Shown: positions 35,536 to 48,681, counted from the first letter of the stretch. The stretch is 64,000 bases of DNA from Escherichia whittamii (GCF_014836715.1 NZ_JACSQI010000014.1:39082-103081); one strand, 5' to 3'. The notes: generated by a model from the sequence alone, not told the origin. Made by a program: numbers and translations.

Positions 35536-36909
35536 ATGGAAAGTAAGAACAAGCTAAAGCGTGGGCTAAGTACCCGACACATACGCTTTATGGCACTGGG
35601 TTCAGCAATTGGCACCGGGTTGTTTTACGGTTCGGCAGATGCCATCAAAATGGCCGGACCGAGCGTGTTGTTGGCCTATATTATCGGTGGTGTCGCGGCA
35701 TATATCATTATGCGGGCGCTGGGGGAAATGTCGGTACATAACCCGGCAGCCAGCTCTTTCTCGCGTTATGCGCAGGAAAACCTTGGCCCGCTGGCAGGTT
35801 ATATCACCGGATGGACCTACTGCTTTGAAATCCTTATTGTCGCCATCGCCGATGTGACTGCTTTCGGTATCTATATGGGCGTCTGGTTCCCGACGGTGCC
35901 GCACTGGATTTGGGTGTTGAGCGTGGTGTTGATCATCTGCGCCATTAACCTGATGAGCGTGAAAGTGTTTGGCGAACTGGAGTTCTGGTTCTCGTTCTTT
36001 AAAGTTGCCACCATTATCATCATGATCGTTGCTGGTTTCGGCATCATCATCTGGGGGATTGGCAACGGCGGGCAACCGACCGGTATCCATAACCTGTGGA
36101 GCAACGGTGGCTTCTTCAGTAACGGCTGGCTTGGCATGGTGATGTCGCTGCAAATGGTGATGTTTGCCTACGGTGGTATTGAAATTATTGGTATTACCGC
36201 CGGTGAAGCGAAAGAGCCGGAGAAGTCCATTCCGCGCGCGATTAACTCAGTGCCGATGCGTATTCTGGTGTTCTATGTTGGTACGCTGTTCGTCATTATG
36301 TCTATCTATCCGTGGAATCAGGTAGGTACTGCTGGTAGCCCGTTCGTGCTGACGTTCCAGCATTTGGGGATTACCTTTGCCGCCAGCATTCTTAACTTCG
36401 TTGTGCTGACTGCCTCGCTGTCGGCAATTAACAGCGACGTGTTTGGCGTAGGCCGTATGCTGCACGGCATGGCAGAGCAGGGGAGCGCGCCGAAAATCTT
36501 CAGCAAAACGTCGCGTCGCGGTATTCCGTGGGTCACGGTGCTGGTAATGACTACTGCGCTGCTGTTTGCGGTGTATCTGAACTACATCATGCCGGAAAAC
36601 GTCTTCCTGGTGATCGCTTCGCTGGCGACCTTCGCCACCGTGTGGGTGTGGATTATGATCCTGCTGTCGCAGATTGCCTTCCGTCGCCGTCTACCGCCAG
36701 AAGAAGTTAAAGCGCTGAAATTTAAAGTTCCTGGCGGGGTGGCAACAACCACCGCGGGGCTGATTTTCCTGGTCTTTATCATCGGACTGATCGGTTATCA
36801 CCCTGAAACGCGCATCTCTCTTTACGTTGGTTTTGCGTGGATTGTGGTGCTGTTGATTGGCTGGATGTTTAAACGCCGCCACGATCGCCAGTTAGCAGAA
36901 AACCACTAA
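35536..36909 (+). CDS. proY: Amino acid permease ProY
   Basis: A 457-residue APC-family permease, cryptic proline transporter in Salmonella and of unsettled substrate in E. coli. The N-terminal [22 protein letters not shown] and the following 12 hydrophobic segments are characteristic. The ATG at 35536 is preceded by a TTG that would add one residue; the ATG is preferred. It is a short distance from brnQ but after a terminator, so it is likely separate. Confidence 0.93.
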   Translation: MESKNKLKRGLSTRHIRFMALGSAIGTGLFYGSADAIKMAGPSVLLAYIIGGVAAYIIMRALGEMSVHNPAASSFSRYAQENLGPLAGYITGWTYCFEILIVAIADVTAFGIYMGVWFPTVPHWIWVLSVVLIICAINLMSVKVFGELEFWFSFFKVATIIIMIVAGFGIIIWGIGNGGQPTGIHNLWSNGGFFSNGWLGMVMSLQMVMFAYGGIEIIGITAGEAKEPEKSIPRAINSVPMRILVFYVGTLFVIMSIYPWNQVGTAGSPFVLTFQHLGITFAASILNFVVLTASLSAINSDVFGVGRMLHGMAEQGSAPKIFSKTSRRGIPWVTVLVMTTALLFAVYLNYIMPENVFLVIASLATFATVWVWIMILLSQIAFRRRLPPEEVKALKFKVPGGVATTTAGLIFLVFIIGLIGYHPETRISLYVGFAWIVVLLIGWMFKRRHDRQLAENH

Positions 36910-37066
36910 TTCCTGCCTTTTGTCGCCGGATCAGGAGCAAAACCTGATCCGGCTCTTCCGAAAGTTATCCGCCCCCGTTCTCCTCCCTTAAATATCCTTC
37001 AGATGATGATTGATCCCGCATCAGGCTATGGCAAGGTGATCACATTTTAATCGTAGGGGAATTATG

Positions 37067-38881
37067 ATGTTGAATGCATGGCACCTGCCGGTGTCCCCGT
37101 TTGTTAAGCAAAGCAAAGATCAACTGCTTATTACACTGTGGCTGACGGGCGAAGAGCCGCCACAGCGCATTATGTTGCGCATGGAAAACGATAACGAAGA
37201 AACATCAGTACCGATGCATAAACAGCGCAGTCAGCCGGAACCTGGCGTGACGGCGTGGCGGGGGGCGCTCTCTCTCTCCACCGGGCAGCCACGTCGGCGC
37301 TACAGTTTCAAATTGCTGTGGCACGATCGCCAGCGTTGGTTTACGCCGCAAGGTTTCAGCTCAGTACCGCCAGCACGGCTGGAACAGTTTGCCGTCGATG
37401 TGCCGGATATCGGACCACAATGGGCGGCAGATCAGATTTTTTATCAGATCTTCCCGGATCGTTTTTCCCGGAGTCTGCCTCGCAATGCCGATCAGGATCA
37501 TGTCTATTATCATCACGCCGCCGGACAGGAAATCATATTGCGTGACTGGGATGAACCCGTCACGGCACAGGCGGGCGGATCAACGTTCTATGGCGGCGAT
37601 CTGGATGGGATTAGCGAAAAACTGCCGTACCTGAAAAAGCTTGGCGTGACGGCGCTGTATCTTAATCCGGTGTTTAAAGCACCCAGCGTGCATAAATACG
37701 ATACCGAAGATTATCGCCACGTCGATCCACAGTTTGGCGGCGACGGAGCGTTGCTGCGTTTGAGGCACAACACGCAGCAGCAAGGGATGCGGCTGATGCT
37801 GGATGGCGTGTTTAACCACAGTGGTGATTCTCATGCCTGGTTTGACAGGCACAATCGCGGGACGGGCGGCGCTTGTCATAACCCCGAATCGCCCTGGCGC
37901 GACTGGTACTCGTTTCGTGATGACGGCACGGCGCTCGACTGGCTGGGCTATGCCAGCCTGCCAAAACTGGATTATCAGTCGGAAAGTCTGGTGAATGAAA
38001 TTTATCGCGGTGAAGACAGCATTGTCCGTCACTGGCTGAAAGCGCCGTGGAATATGGACGGCTGGCGGCTGGATGTGGTGCATATGCTGGGGGAAGCGGG
38101 CGGGGCGCGCAATAATTTGCAGCATGTCGCCGGCATCACTGAGGCGGCGAAAGAAACCCAGCCGGAAGCGTACATTGTCGGTGAGTATTTTGGCGATGCG
38201 CGGCAATGGTTACAGGCCGATGTGGAAGATGCCTCAATGAACTATCGCGGCTTTACTTTTCCGCTGTGGGGCTTTCTCGCTAATACCGACGTCTCTTACG
38301 ATCCGCAGCAGATTGACGCTCAAATTTGTATGACCTGGATGGACAATTACCGTGCCGGGCTTTCTCATCAACAGCAACTGCGTATGTTTAATCAGCTCGA
38401 CAGTCACGATACCGCGCGATTTAAAACGTTACTTGGGCGGGATGTTGCACGTCTGCCACTGGCGGTCGTCTGGCTGTTCACCTGGCCTGGCGTGCCGTGT
38501 ATTTATTACGGCGATGAAGTGGGAGTGGACGGCAAGAACGATCCGTTTTGTCGTAAACCGTTTCCCTGGGACCCGGAAAAACAAGATACGGAGCTATTCG
38601 CGCTGTACCAGCGAATGATTGCGCTGCGTAAGAAGAGTCTGGCATTGCGTCGTGGCGGCTGTCAGGTGTTGTATGCCGAAGATAACGTGGTGGTGTTTGT
38701 GCGTGTGCTCAATCAGCAGCGTGTGCTGGTGGCAATCAACCGTGGTGAAGCGTGTGAAGTAGTGCTACCCGCGTCGCCGTTGCTTAATGTTGCGCAATGG
38801 CAATGCAAAGAAGGGAACGGACAACGGGTGGACGGGATCCTGACGTTGCCCGCGATATCAGCCACGGTGTGGATGAATTAA
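37067..38881 (+). CDS. malZ: Maltodextrin glucosidase MalZ
   Basis: Cytoplasmic alpha-glucosidase that trims maltodextrins from the reducing end. The start at the second of two adjacent ATGs (37067) gives 604 residues with an AGGGGA ribosome site. GH13 regions are visible: DGVFNHSG, the nucleophile region [10 protein letters not shown], the acid/base IVGEYFGD, and [12 protein letters not shown]. The His usual before FG in the third region (from memory) is Tyr here, while the Glu is retained. It belongs to the MalT regulon; no MalT box was certain. Confidence 0.97.
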   Translation: MLNAWHLPVSPFVKQSKDQLLITLWLTGEEPPQRIMLRMENDNEETSVPMHKQRSQPEPGVTAWRGALSLSTGQPRRRYSFKLLWHDRQRWFTPQGFSSVPPARLEQFAVDVPDIGPQWAADQIFYQIFPDRFSRSLPRNADQDHVYYHHAAGQEIILRDWDEPVTAQAGGSTFYGGDLDGISEKLPYLKKLGVTALYLNPVFKAPSVHKYDTEDYRHVDPQFGGDGALLRLRHNTQQQGMRLMLDGVFNHSGDSHAWFDRHNRGTGGACHNPESPWRDWYSFRDDGTALDWLGYASLPKLDYQSESLVNEIYRGEDSIVRHWLKAPWNMDGWRLDVVHMLGEAGGARNNLQHVAGITEAAKETQPEAYIVGEYFGDARQWLQADVEDASMNYRGFTFPLWGFLANTDVSYDPQQIDAQICMTWMDNYRAGLSHQQQLRMFNQLDSHDTARFKTLLGRDVARLPLAVVWLFTWPGVPCIYYGDEVGVDGKNDPFCRKPFPWDPEKQDTELFALYQRMIALRKKSLALRRGGCQVLYAEDNVVVFVRVLNQQRVLVAINRGEACEVVLPASPLLNVAQWQCKEGNGQRVDGILTLPAISATVWMN

Positions 38882-38885
38882 TGCC

Positions 38886-39467
38886 TTATAACGCTTTGCG
38901 TGAAGCCTGCGCCATCATCCGCGGATAAAACTGCCAGAAGCGGGTTTCAAGGGCGTCGTAATGGGCGTCTAAATCGTACCAGGAGTCACGCAGAGCATCC
39001 AGGCGTGGGCGACGGCTTGCCATGCCGTTTAACACGTTCTGGATGAAATCCATATCGCGATAGCGCACCAGCCATTGCTCTGACCATAAGTAGTTGTTCA
39101 GATTAATAAAGCGCGGCGGTGAGTTCGGCAGAATGGTAAGCACTTGCTCGCGGGCATAACAGACAAATTCCTGTAGCGGAAAATCGGGCGACAGCTGCGA
39201 CCAGTGGCGGGAAAGAAAGTGATCCCACATCACATCCAGCGTAATAGGCGCGACACGGCGCGTTTCATTACGAAACCACTCCCGCGCTTCGCGGACTTCC
39301 GGCAGATTGTCAGTTAACACATCGATACGCCGATGCATATGAATACCTGCGACCACGTCGGGCGGAAAACTTTCGTCAGGATTTCCGCGAACAAAATCAG
39401 CCAGTAAGTTGCCAGAGAGCGAGCTTTCCGCCAGGTGAGCTAAATGCAGGTGAGCTAAAAAATTCAT
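38886..39467 (-). CDS. acpH: Acyl carrier protein phosphodiesterase AcpH
   Basis: Removes 4'-phosphopantetheine from ACP. The 193-residue protein contains conserved His and Asp residues in [23 protein letters not shown] and [11 protein letters not shown], consistent with an HD-like metal site. It is convergent with malZ, with only four bases between stops, and divergent from queA. Confidence 0.95.
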   Translation of the reverse strand: MNFLAHLHLAHLAESSLSGNLLADFVRGNPDESFPPDVVAGIHMHRRIDVLTDNLPEVREAREWFRNETRRVAPITLDVMWDHFLSRHWSQLSPDFPLQEFVCYAREQVLTILPNSPPRFINLNNYLWSEQWLVRYRDMDFIQNVLNGMASRRPRLDALRDSWYDLDAHYDALETRFWQFYPRMMAQASRKAL

Positions 39468-39558
39468 CGATTATATTCTATCCAAAGGGGGTAAAGGTTG
39501 CAGGGAGAGCGCCCCGGCACTAGACTACCCGCCTCTTATTTTAGTCTGAGTCAGTGTC

Positions 39559-40629
39559 ATGCGCGTTACAGATTTCTCCTTTGAATTGCCCGAATCCCTG
39601 ATTGCCCACTATCCAATGCCTGAACGCAGTAGCTGTCGTTTACTGTCGCTGGACGGGCCGACGGGCGCGCTGACGCACGGTACTTTCACCGATTTACTCG
39701 ACAAGCTCAACCCTGGCGATCTTCTGGTTTTTAACAATACCCGCGTGATCCCGGCGCGTCTGTTTGGGCGTAAAGCCAGCGGCGGCAAGATTGAAGTGCT
39801 GGTTGAGCGGATGCTCGACGACAAACGCATTCTCGCGCATATTCGCGCCTCGAAAGCGCCAAAACCGGGCGCTGAACTGATTCTGGGCGATGACGAAAGC
39901 ATCAAAGCAACAATGACCGCTCGTCACGGCGCGCTGTTTGAAGTCGAATTTAATGATCAACGTTCGGTGCTGGATATTCTCAACAGCATCGGCCATATGC
40001 CACTGCCGCCGTACATCGACCGTCCGGATGAAGATGCAGACCGCGAACTTTATCAAACGGTTTATAGCGAAAAACCAGGCGCGGTAGCAGCACCGACCGC
40101 CGGACTGCACTTTGACGAACCGCTGCTGGAAAAATTACGCACCAAAGGCGTGGAGATGGCATTCGTGACCCTGCACGTGGGGGCGGGGACGTTCCAGCCG
40201 GTACGTGTCGACACCATTGAAGACCACATCATGCACTCAGAATACGCTGAAGTGCCGCAGGATGTGGTAGACGCGGTGCTGGCGGCGAAAGCGCGCGGTA
40301 ACCGGGTGATTGCGGTTGGCACCACCTCTGTTCGCTCGCTTGAGAGCGCGGCCCAGGCGGCGAAAAACGATCTGATTGAACCGTTTTTCGATGATACACA
40401 AATCTTTATCTATCCCGGCTTCCAGTACAAAGTGGTCGATGCGCTGGTGACTAACTTTCACCTGCCGGAGTCAACGCTGATTATGCTGGTTTCAGCATTT
40501 GCCGGTTATCAACACACGATGAACGCCTATAAAGCGGCGGTAGAAGAGAAATATCGCTTTTTTAGTTACGGTGATGCGATGTTTATCACGTACAATCCGC
40601 AGGCAATTAATGAGCGCGTCGGGGAGTAA
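39559..40629 (+). CDS. queA: S-adenosylmethionine:tRNA ribosyltransferase-isomerase QueA
   Basis: Adds a ribosyl moiety from SAM to preQ1 in tRNA, making epoxyqueuosine. It is 356 residues, the family length. Conserved [23 protein letters not shown] and [13 protein letters not shown] blocks are visible. First gene of the queA–tgt–yajC–secD–secF cluster; tgt follows 54 bases later and its enzyme acts one step earlier. Confidence 0.98.
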   Translation: MRVTDFSFELPESLIAHYPMPERSSCRLLSLDGPTGALTHGTFTDLLDKLNPGDLLVFNNTRVIPARLFGRKASGGKIEVLVERMLDDKRILAHIRASKAPKPGAELILGDDESIKATMTARHGALFEVEFNDQRSVLDILNSIGHMPLPPYIDRPDEDADRELYQTVYSEKPGAVAAPTAGLHFDEPLLEKLRTKGVEMAFVTLHVGAGTFQPVRVDTIEDHIMHSEYAEVPQDVVDAVLAAKARGNRVIAVGTTSVRSLESAAQAAKNDLIEPFFDDTQIFIYPGFQYKVVDALVTNFHLPESTLIMLVSAFAGYQHTMNAYKAAVEEKYRFFSYGDAMFITYNPQAINERVGE

Positions 40630-40668
40630 TTCCGCGGCGCAGGTTTAAACGTTGGACTGTTTTTCTGA

Positions 40669-41811
<1,143 letters not shown>

Positions 41812-41833
41812 TATTAATAATGAGGGAAATTTA

Positions 41834-42166
41834 ATGAGCTTTTTTATTTCTGATGCGGTAGCGGCAACGGGTGCTCCGGCACAAGGTAGCCCGATGTCTT
41901 TGATTTTGATGCTGGTGGTATTCGGTCTGATTTTCTATTTCATGATCCTGCGCCCACAGCAGAAGCGCACCAAAGAACACAAAAAGCTGATGGACTCCAT
42001 CGCGAAAGGTGATGAAGTGCTGACGAACGGTGGCCTGGTCGGTCGCGTAACCAAAGTAGCAGAAAACGGCTACATTGCTATCGCGCTGAATGATACCACT
42101 GAAGTAGTTATTAAACGTGACTTCGTAGCCGCCGTTCTGCCGAAAGGCACCATGAAGGCGCTGTAA
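41834..42166 (+). CDS. yajC: Sec translocon accessory protein YajC
   Basis: A 110-residue single-span inner-membrane protein of the SecDF–YajC complex. The hydrophobic stretch SLILMLVVFGLIFYFMIL is at about residues 19–36, followed by the conserved RPQQKRTKEHKKLMDSI. The ATG at 41834, after TGAGGGA, fits the known length; the frame is open to 41804 within the tgt end. It is 23 bases from tgt. Confidence 0.98.
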   Translation: MSFFISDAVAATGAPAQGSPMSLILMLVVFGLIFYFMILRPQQKRTKEHKKLMDSIAKGDEVLTNGGLVGRVTKVAENGYIAIALNDTTEVVIKRDFVAAVLPKGTMKAL

Positions 42167-42193
42167 TTAAAATTTTTCCCTAAGGGAATTGCC

Positions 42194-44041
42194 GTGTTAA
42201 ACCGTTATCCTTTGTGGAAGTACGTCATGCTGATCGTGGTGATTGTCATCGGTCTGCTGTATGCGCTTCCCAACCTGTTTGGTGAGGATCCGGCTGTTCA
42301 GATCACTGGCGCGCGCGGAGTCGCCGCCAGTGAGCAAACGCTGATCCAGGTCCAGAAAACGTTACAAGAAGAAAAAATAACTGCTAAGTCTGTGGCACTG
42401 GAAGAGGGCGCTATTCTTGCGCGCTTCGACTCCACTGACACCCAGTTACGCGCTCGTGAAGCATTAATGGGCGTTATGGGTGACAAATACGTCGTGGCGC
42501 TTAACCTTGCCCCGGCAACGCCGCGCTGGCTGGCAGCTATTCACGCTGAACCGATGAAGCTCGGTCTTGACCTGCGTGGCGGCGTTCACTTCCTGATGGA
42601 AGTGGATATGGACACCGCGCTTGGCAAGCTCCAGGAACAAAATATCGATAGCCTGCGCAGCGACCTGCGTGAAAAAGGCATCCCGTATACCACTGTTCGT
42701 AAAGAAAATAATTACGGTCTGAGCATCACTTTCCGCGATGGCAACGCCCGTGATGAAGCCATTGCGTATCTGAGCAAACGCCATCCCGATCTGGTCATTA
42801 GCAGCCAGGGCAGCAATCAGCTGCGCGCGGTCATGAGCGATGCGCGTCTAAGTGAAGCGCGTGAATATGCGGTGCAGCAGAACATTAACATCCTGCGTAA
42901 CCGTGTAAACCAGCTTGGTGTGGCGGAGCCTGTAGTACAACGTCAGGGCGCAGATCGTATCGTTGTTGAACTGCCTGGTATTCAGGATACCGCTCGTGCG
43001 AAAGAGATTCTTGGCGCGACCGCGACGCTGGAGTTCCGTCTGGTAAACACCAACGTTGACCAGGCCGCTGCCGCATCTGGCCGTGTACCGGGAGACTCTG
43101 AAGTGAAACAGACCCGCGAAGGTCAGCCGGTTGTGCTGTACAAACGCGTGATTCTGACCGGTGATCATATCACCGACTCCACTTCCAGCCAGGACGAATA
43201 CAACCAGCCGCAGGTTAACATCTCGCTCGACAGCGCAGGTGGTAACATCATGTCTAACTTCACTAAGGACAACATCGGTAAACCGATGGCGACCCTGTTT
43301 GTGGAGTACAAAGACAGCGGCAAGAAAGATGCTAACGGTCGTGCGGTTCTGGTGAAACAGGAAGAGGTGATTAACATCGCGAATATCCAGTCTCGTCTGG
43401 GTAACAGCTTCCGTATCACCGGTATCAACAACCCGAACGAAGCGCGTCAGCTGTCGCTGCTGCTGCGTGCCGGTGCGTTGATTGCACCGATTCAGATTGT
43501 TGAAGAACGTACCATTGGCCCGACCCTGGGTATGCAGAACATTGAACAGGGGCTGGAGGCGTGTCTCGCCGGTCTGCTGGTTTCTATTCTGTTCATGATC
43601 CTCTTCTATAAGAAGTTTGGTCTGATTGCGACCAGTGCTCTGATTGCGAACTTGATCTTGATTGTCGGCATTATGTCGCTGCTGCCTGGCGCGACGCTGA
43701 GTATGCCGGGTATCGCGGGTATCGTCTTAACCCTTGCGGTAGCGGTCGATGCGAACGTACTGATCAACGAACGTATTAAAGAAGAGTTAAGCAATGGGCG
43801 TACTGTTCAGCAGGCAATCGATGAAGGTTATCGTGGCGCATTCAGTTCCATCTTCGATGCGAACATCACCACGCTGATTAAAGTCATCATCCTGTATGCA
43901 GTGGGTACCGGGGCAATTAAAGGGTTCGCGATTACTACCGGTATCGGTGTGGCGACGTCGATGTTTACCGCGATTGTCGGTACGCGTGCCATCGTAAACC
44001 TGCTATATGGCGGCAAGCGCGTCAAGAAGCTGTCAATCTGA
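42194..44041 (+). CDS. secD: Protein translocase subunit SecD
   Basis: With SecF it uses proton motive force to pull proteins through SecYEG and across the inner membrane. It has 615 residues from GTG 42194. One N-terminal segment (about residues 10–27) is followed by a large periplasmic part with [15 protein letters not shown] and five C-terminal segments of an RND-like domain. The region [17 protein letters not shown] contains conserved charged residues in the membrane. SecF starts 10 bases downstream. Confidence 0.99.
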   Translation: MLNRYPLWKYVMLIVVIVIGLLYALPNLFGEDPAVQITGARGVAASEQTLIQVQKTLQEEKITAKSVALEEGAILARFDSTDTQLRAREALMGVMGDKYVVALNLAPATPRWLAAIHAEPMKLGLDLRGGVHFLMEVDMDTALGKLQEQNIDSLRSDLREKGIPYTTVRKENNYGLSITFRDGNARDEAIAYLSKRHPDLVISSQGSNQLRAVMSDARLSEAREYAVQQNINILRNRVNQLGVAEPVVQRQGADRIVVELPGIQDTARAKEILGATATLEFRLVNTNVDQAAAASGRVPGDSEVKQTREGQPVVLYKRVILTGDHITDSTSSQDEYNQPQVNISLDSAGGNIMSNFTKDNIGKPMATLFVEYKDSGKKDANGRAVLVKQEEVINIANIQSRLGNSFRITGINNPNEARQLSLLLRAGALIAPIQIVEERTIGPTLGMQNIEQGLEACLAGLLVSILFMILFYKKFGLIATSALIANLILIVGIMSLLPGATLSMPGIAGIVLTLAVAVDANVLINERIKEELSNGRTVQQAIDEGYRGAFSSIFDANITTLIKVIILYAVGTGAIKGFAITTGIGVATSMFTAIVGTRAIVNLLYGGKRVKKLSI

Positions 44042-44051
44042 GGAGTGCGAT

Positions 44052-45023
44052 GTGGCACAGGAATATACTGTTGAACAACTAAACCACGGCCGTAAAGTCT
44101 ATGACTTTATGCGCTGGGACTACTGGGCTTTTGGCATCTCTGGTCTGCTGTTAATTGCCGCTATCGTCATTATGGGCGTTCGCGGCTTTAACTGGGGACT
44201 GGATTTCACCGGTGGTACGGTTATCGAAATTACGCTCGAAAAACCGGCTGAAATTGACGTAATGCGTGATGCATTGCAGAAAGCGGGCTTTGAAGAGCCG
44301 ATGCTGCAAAACTTCGGTAGCAGCCACGACATCATGGTCCGCATGCCGCCTGCTGAAGGCGAAACTGGCGGTCAGGTGCTGGGCAGCCAGGTTCTGAAGG
44401 TGATTAACGAATCCACTAACCAGAACGCGGCGGTGAAGCGTATTGAGTTCGTCGGTCCGAGCGTGGGGGCAGACCTTGCGCAAACCGGCGCGATGGCGCT
44501 GATGGCAGCGTTGCTGTCTATCCTTGTCTACGTTGGTTTCCGTTTTGAGTGGCGACTGGCGGCAGGGGTCGTTATCGCACTGGCGCACGACGTTATCATT
44601 ACGCTGGGTATTTTGTCGTTATTCCATATCGAGATAGACCTGACCATTGTGGCATCGTTGATGTCGGTTATCGGTTACTCGCTTAACGACAGTATCGTGG
44701 TGTCGGACCGTATTCGTGAAAACTTCCGCAAAATCCGTCGCGGTACGCCTTACGAAATCTTTAACGTGTCGCTGACTCAGACGCTGCACCGTACCTTGAT
44801 CACATCCGGTACCACCTTGATGGTTATCCTGATGCTGTATCTCTTCGGTGGCCCGGTGCTGGAAGGTTTCTCGTTGACCATGCTTATCGGTGTAACCATC
44901 GGTACCGCGTCTTCCATCTATGTAGCATCTGCGTTGGCTCTGAAACTGGGTATGAAGCGCGAACACATGCTGCAGCAGAAAGTGGAAAAAGAAGGGGCGG
45001 ATCAGCCGTCAATTCTGCCTTAA
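44052..45023 (+). CDS. secF: Protein translocase subunit SecF
   Basis: Partner of SecD, 323 residues from GTG 44052 after GAGGAGTG. One N-terminal segment and five clustered segments are visible, with [12 protein letters not shown] and [18 protein letters not shown] as the family signature. The frame continues upstream into secD, but the short start is right for length. It ends the queA–secF cluster with a terminator. Confidence 0.98.
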   Translation: MAQEYTVEQLNHGRKVYDFMRWDYWAFGISGLLLIAAIVIMGVRGFNWGLDFTGGTVIEITLEKPAEIDVMRDALQKAGFEEPMLQNFGSSHDIMVRMPPAEGETGGQVLGSQVLKVINESTNQNAAVKRIEFVGPSVGADLAQTGAMALMAALLSILVYVGFRFEWRLAAGVVIALAHDVIITLGILSLFHIEIDLTIVASLMSVIGYSLNDSIVVSDRIRENFRKIRRGTPYEIFNVSLTQTLHRTLITSGTTLMVILMLYLFGGPVLEGFSLTMLIGVTIGTASSIYVASALALKLGMKREHMLQQKVEKEGADQPSILP

Positions 45024-45046
45024 GGGTGTTTTAAATCAGTTCAGTT

Positions 45047-45083
45047 AAAAAAACCGTGGCGTTTTGGCGCTGCGGTTTTTTTT
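45047..45083 (+). terminator. secDF terminator
   Basis: An A-run, AACCG and GGCG pair imperfectly with CGC and CGGTT, and then T8. The symmetric A and T runs make it potentially bidirectional. Confidence 0.75.
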
Positions 45084-45145
45084 CGCCTGCCGCACATTCA
45101 ACTGAATACAGCTTTGGTTGTAGAAAGAGTTCTGACATATACTTT

Positions 45146-45162
45146 GTATTAATAGTTAATAC
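45146..45162 (+). promoter_or_regulatory. Candidate operator upstream of the toxin–antitoxin pair
   Basis: GTATTAA, TAG, TTAATAC is a perfect palindrome ending 13 bases before the antitoxin ATG. It is directly followed by the ribosome site GTGGAGAT. A self-binding antitoxin dimer is the natural reader (inference from ParD and related families). Confidence 0.6.
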
Positions 45163-45175
45163 GTGGAGATCGCTT

Positions 45176-45418
45176 ATGCGCAAAATTACCTCAGTAAGCG
45201 TTGGCGAACAATTAGATAGTTTCATTACCCGGATGGTCCAGTCTGGTCGTTATGGCTCGGCCAGTGAAGTAATGCGTTCGGCACTTCGTCTATTGGAACA
45301 ACAAGAATCCAGGGATGAAGCTGTTAGAAATGCTGTTATTGAAGGTCTTGAGAGTGGTGAAAGTTCGATGACGCTTCGTGATATCGCAGCAGAAAGGAAG
45401 CAAAAACATCGTGTATAA
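45176..45418 (+). CDS. ParD-like type II antitoxin
   Basis: An 80-residue protein. The N-terminal half (ITSVSVGEQLDSFITRMVQSG then GSASEVMRSALRLLEQQE) is the ribbon–helix–helix pattern of ParD antitoxins, which bind DNA as dimers. The C-terminal half (GLESGESSMTLRDIAAERKQ) is a charged, probably flexible toxin-binding segment. The ATG at 45176 follows GTGGAGAT; the frame is open upstream, but into the secF terminator. Its stop overlaps the toxin start by eight bases. The pair sits between secF and yajD, where I recall nothing in MG1655, so it is a likely insertion. Confidence 0.9.
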   Translation: MRKITSVSVGEQLDSFITRMVQSGRYGSASEVMRSALRLLEQQESRDEAVRNAVIEGLESGESSMTLRDIAAERKQKHRV

Positions 45419-45692
45419 GCTTAGCGGAAAAGCTGTTGAAGATTTCAGAGGGATCTATGACTACACGCTGGGAAAGTTTGGTGAGGAGCAGGCGGATTGC
45501 TATACCGACTCTCTCGGCATTTTTCTGGATACACTCTCTCAAATGCCCGAGATAGGGCAAGACTATGATGCGGTTCCAGAGGTAAAGAAGATCGCATTTA
45601 GGTTTCACACTATTTATTACGTTATAAGAGTAGATGACATCCTCATTGCGCGAATTCTTCATCAGCAGATGGAACCTCGCCGTCACTGGTAA
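45411..45692 (+). CDS. ParE-like type II toxin
   Basis: A 93-residue protein of the RelE/ParE fold. MYKLSGKAVEDFRGIYDYTLGKFGEEQADCYTDSL is the helical N-terminus, and IAFRFHTIYYVIRVDDILIARILHQQMEPRRHW is the beta-strand end, with the usual basic C-terminus. The family members inhibit DNA gyrase or ribosomes; which target applies here cannot be told from sequence. The start is taken as GTG 45411, nine bases after AGGAAG and overlapping the antitoxin stop, giving the right family length. Translation coupled to the antitoxin is expected. Confidence 0.88.
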   Translation: MYKLSGKAVEDFRGIYDYTLGKFGEEQADCYTDSLGIFLDTLSQMPEIGQDYDAVPEVKKIAFRFHTIYYVIRVDDILIARILHQQMEPRRHW

Positions 45693-45779
45693 TGTGAGAA
45701 TTTATTTACTCAGGATTGCGAAAATCTCCCCATCTTGGGAAACTGCGCGTAACCCTACATTTCATCCAGGTAACTTTTC

Positions 45780-46127
45780 ATGGCTATCATCCCAAAAAAC
45801 TATGCGCGGTTAGAAAGCGGCTATCGCGAAAAAGCATTAAAGCTCTATCCGTGGGTCTGCGGTCGCTGTTCCCGCGAGTTTGTCTATTCCAACTTGCGTG
45901 AGCTAACTGTGCACCATATCGATCATGACCATACCAATAACCCGGAAGATGGTAGTAACTGGGAATTGCTTTGTCTCTATTGCCACGATCATGAGCATTC
46001 GAAATATACCGAAGCGGATCAGTATGGTACGACAGTTATCGCCGGGGAAGATGCGCAGAAAGATGTCGGTGAAGCGAAATACAACCCGTTTGCTGATTTA
46101 AAAGCGATGATGAATAAGAAGAAGTGA
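45780..46127 (+). CDS. yajD: HNH nuclease family protein YajD
   Basis: A 115-residue cytoplasmic protein with an HNH-type motif: CGRCSREF, then LTVHHIDHDHTNNPEDGSNWELLCLYCHDHEH, in which two Cys pairs may bind zinc and the HH/N/H residues catalyse. Target unknown. A small stand-alone nuclease of this type occurs in most E. coli. It is followed by REP DNA. Confidence 0.88.
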   Translation: MAIIPKNYARLESGYREKALKLYPWVCGRCSREFVYSNLRELTVHHIDHDHTNNPEDGSNWELLCLYCHDHEHSKYTEADQYGTTVIAGEDAQKDVGEAKYNPFADLKAMMNKKK

Positions 46128-46130
46128 TAA

Positions 46131-46348
<218 letters not shown>

Positions 46349-46353
46349 CACAA

Positions 46354-47238
46354 TCAGAAGTTGTAACCTACCACCAGGTAACCACCCCAACCGGTAGAGC
46401 GAACGTTGAAGTTGCCGTTACCGAAGTTCAGCTCTGCATCATCGTTCCACTGACCACCGTCATGCCAGTAACGTGCAACGACAGAGTAGTGCCAGTGATC
46501 GTAGTTCAGAGCCAGAATATGGCTGGAAGCGATGGAGTTATTGGTACGCGTCTTAATACCATTCATTGCGTTACCGCTGTCATCACCCAGATCGGAACCC
46601 CAGTCGAAGTTGGTGAAACCGATGTAGCTTAACTGACCGCCCCACAGATCGGTAATCGGCACAAAGTATTTAATTTTGAAACGGTAACCGTCCCACTCGT
46701 TTTCGTTCGCTGCGCCGTAGTTCTGCCACTGGTATTTCGCATACACGTTCATGGACAGGCTCATCGGCAGACCCGTGTCGATGTCAGTACCCAGACCCAT
46801 ATACCAGGTGCTCTGGCGACCATCTTTGTTACGACCCATGTCGTAAATGTAGTTGTTCGCGAAGTACCACTCTTTGAACGGACCGAAGCTAAGATCAGTA
46901 TTGGTCAGCTTGTCGATGGAGAAACGCGGTTCGATTTCCATAAACAGCGGAGAACCGTGGTTCCAGATACCTTTGGCATCGGAGTTACCGCCGAAGAATA
47001 CCGGCGCATCCGCGTAACCATAGAAATCGAACCAGTCTTTTTTAGCGAATGCTTCATATTCCAGGTAAGTATCGTTACGGATCTGCGGTCCGAAACGAGT
47101 GTGATAGCTACCAACTACGTTAACGCTCTGGTGCCACCAGTCGGAAAGGTACTGCGGTTTATCGTTTTCAGCTGCGTTGACAGTAAAAGACGAAGAGAGC
47201 GCCAGTACCGCACCGGCCGCCAGTAATGTTTTTTTCAT
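46354..47238 (-). CDS. tsx: Nucleoside-specific outer-membrane channel Tsx
   Basis: A 12-stranded beta-barrel pore for nucleosides and deoxynucleosides, also the receptor for phage T6 and colicin K. From the ATG at 47238 it has 294 residues. A signal peptide ends with VNAAEN, and the mature barrel ends with the aromatic VVGYNF. Barrel strands rich in Trp/Tyr/Phe are visible throughout. The sequence seems identical to the K-12 form I recall, so phage-driven variation is not evident. Confidence 0.98.
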   Translation of the reverse strand: MKKTLLAAGAVLALSSSFTVNAAENDKPQYLSDWWHQSVNVVGSYHTRFGPQIRNDTYLEYEAFAKKDWFDFYGYADAPVFFGGNSDAKGIWNHGSPLFMEIEPRFSIDKLTNTDLSFGPFKEWYFANNYIYDMGRNKDGRQSTWYMGLGTDIDTGLPMSLSMNVYAKYQWQNYGAANENEWDGYRFKIKYFVPITDLWGGQLSYIGFTNFDWGSDLGDDSGNAMNGIKTRTNNSIASSHILALNYDHWHYSVVARYWHDGGQWNDDAELNFGNGNFNVRSTGWGGYLVVGYNF

Positions 47239-47323
47239 ATGTATGCCACTATTTGAAAATCCCTTGCGGGAGTGAAAAAGGCGCAAATTGCGTTTCTAAA
47301 TATTTCCTATTACAGAGGAGCCT

Positions 47324-47399
47324 ATTATAAAAATCATTGCTCACAAAAATATGTTGTATTTCACAGTTCTATCATTTACGTAATCGATTGCGTTCACGA
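47324..47399 (-). promoter_or_regulatory. tsx P2 promoter with CRP sites
   Basis: On the minus strand a TATAAT (47324–47329) has a CRP-like TGTGA half-site centred about 40 bases upstream of the inferred start (around 47357). A second, CGTGA-N6-TCGAT, is centred near 47390, some 33 bases further. This spacing agrees with the known CRP/CytR-controlled tsx promoter. Confidence 0.65.
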
Positions 47400-47535
47400 A
47401 TACACATATTCGGGCGGGAATTGTACTGACTTTCACCCTTGTTGCAAACTTTTACTATCAATCCAGGTGATGTAAGCAGAGTAACAAAATGAAGGGGGGG
47501 ATGTTGCGGGACGCACAAAACGCCCCGAAAAACGT

Positions 47536-48078
47536 TTACTGCATAACAGGTTGAATGTCGTGGATGCGAACAAAACCTAACTGGTCTGTTGAAATGCCAT
47601 TTAACTGTAACGGAATGTCAACATCGCTCGGAGCGAGGACGCTGGCAGGTGCGTTAATCAATTGATTCTGCACATTGACTTCCTGAAAGTTGTCAGTTGT
47701 TCCCTGAATTTGCCCATATTCAACGGTTCCACTGAAAGCGGGTAAGGGATCATTGGACTCGCCCTGAATCCGTAACGTCAAAGTGGTGTCATCTGCATTT
47801 GGCGCAATATTCACCAGCGACATACGTAAAGTGCCAATTTGGCTTTCCAGTCGTGCCGGTGTATTTGCACCTGGCAACAGGTATACCCCACTACTGGATT
47901 TTGCGTTTAGCGTATTTTGCTGGGTGATTTTGACGGTTTCTTTGTTGAGCTGAGTCATCTCTTTATTCAACGTGTTGACGCTGTGTTTCATCTGGCGCAC
48001 TTCGCTTTGCTGTACGCAGGCGTTCAGGCTGAACAGGCTTCCCAGCAGGAGTAGTCGAAAACATACGTTAATGTTCAT
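47536..48078 (-). CDS. yajI: Lipoprotein YajI (DUF3251)
   Basis: A 180-residue lipoprotein. The N-terminus MNINVCFRLLLLGSLFSLNAC has a lipobox-like SLNAC with Cys at about 21. A short coiled-coil (VRQMKHSVNTLNKEMTQLNK, then ETVKITQQ) follows, then a beta-rich domain. The ATG at 48078 after AGGGACTACCT is preferred to the in-frame upstream start at 48099. Function unknown. It is divergent from nrdR. Confidence 0.88.
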   Translation of the reverse strand: MNINVCFRLLLLGSLFSLNACVQQSEVRQMKHSVNTLNKEMTQLNKETVKITQQNTLNAKSSSGVYLLPGANTPARLESQIGTLRMSLVNIAPNADDTTLTLRIQGESNDPLPAFSGTVEYGQIQGTTDNFQEVNVQNQLINAPASVLAPSDVDIPLQLNGISTDQLGFVRIHDIQPVMQ

Positions 48079-48192
48079 AGGTAGTCCCTTTCTCGTCACA
48101 GTAAGTCTAATGGTAGAGGCTTAAAGCCGTGAAAGCATCGATCCTTTATCTCAAAAGCGTTGCGCCTTTGTTGTATCGTCAGTTCAGGGTAA

Positions 48193-48678
<486 letters not shown>

Positions 48679-48681
48679 ACC

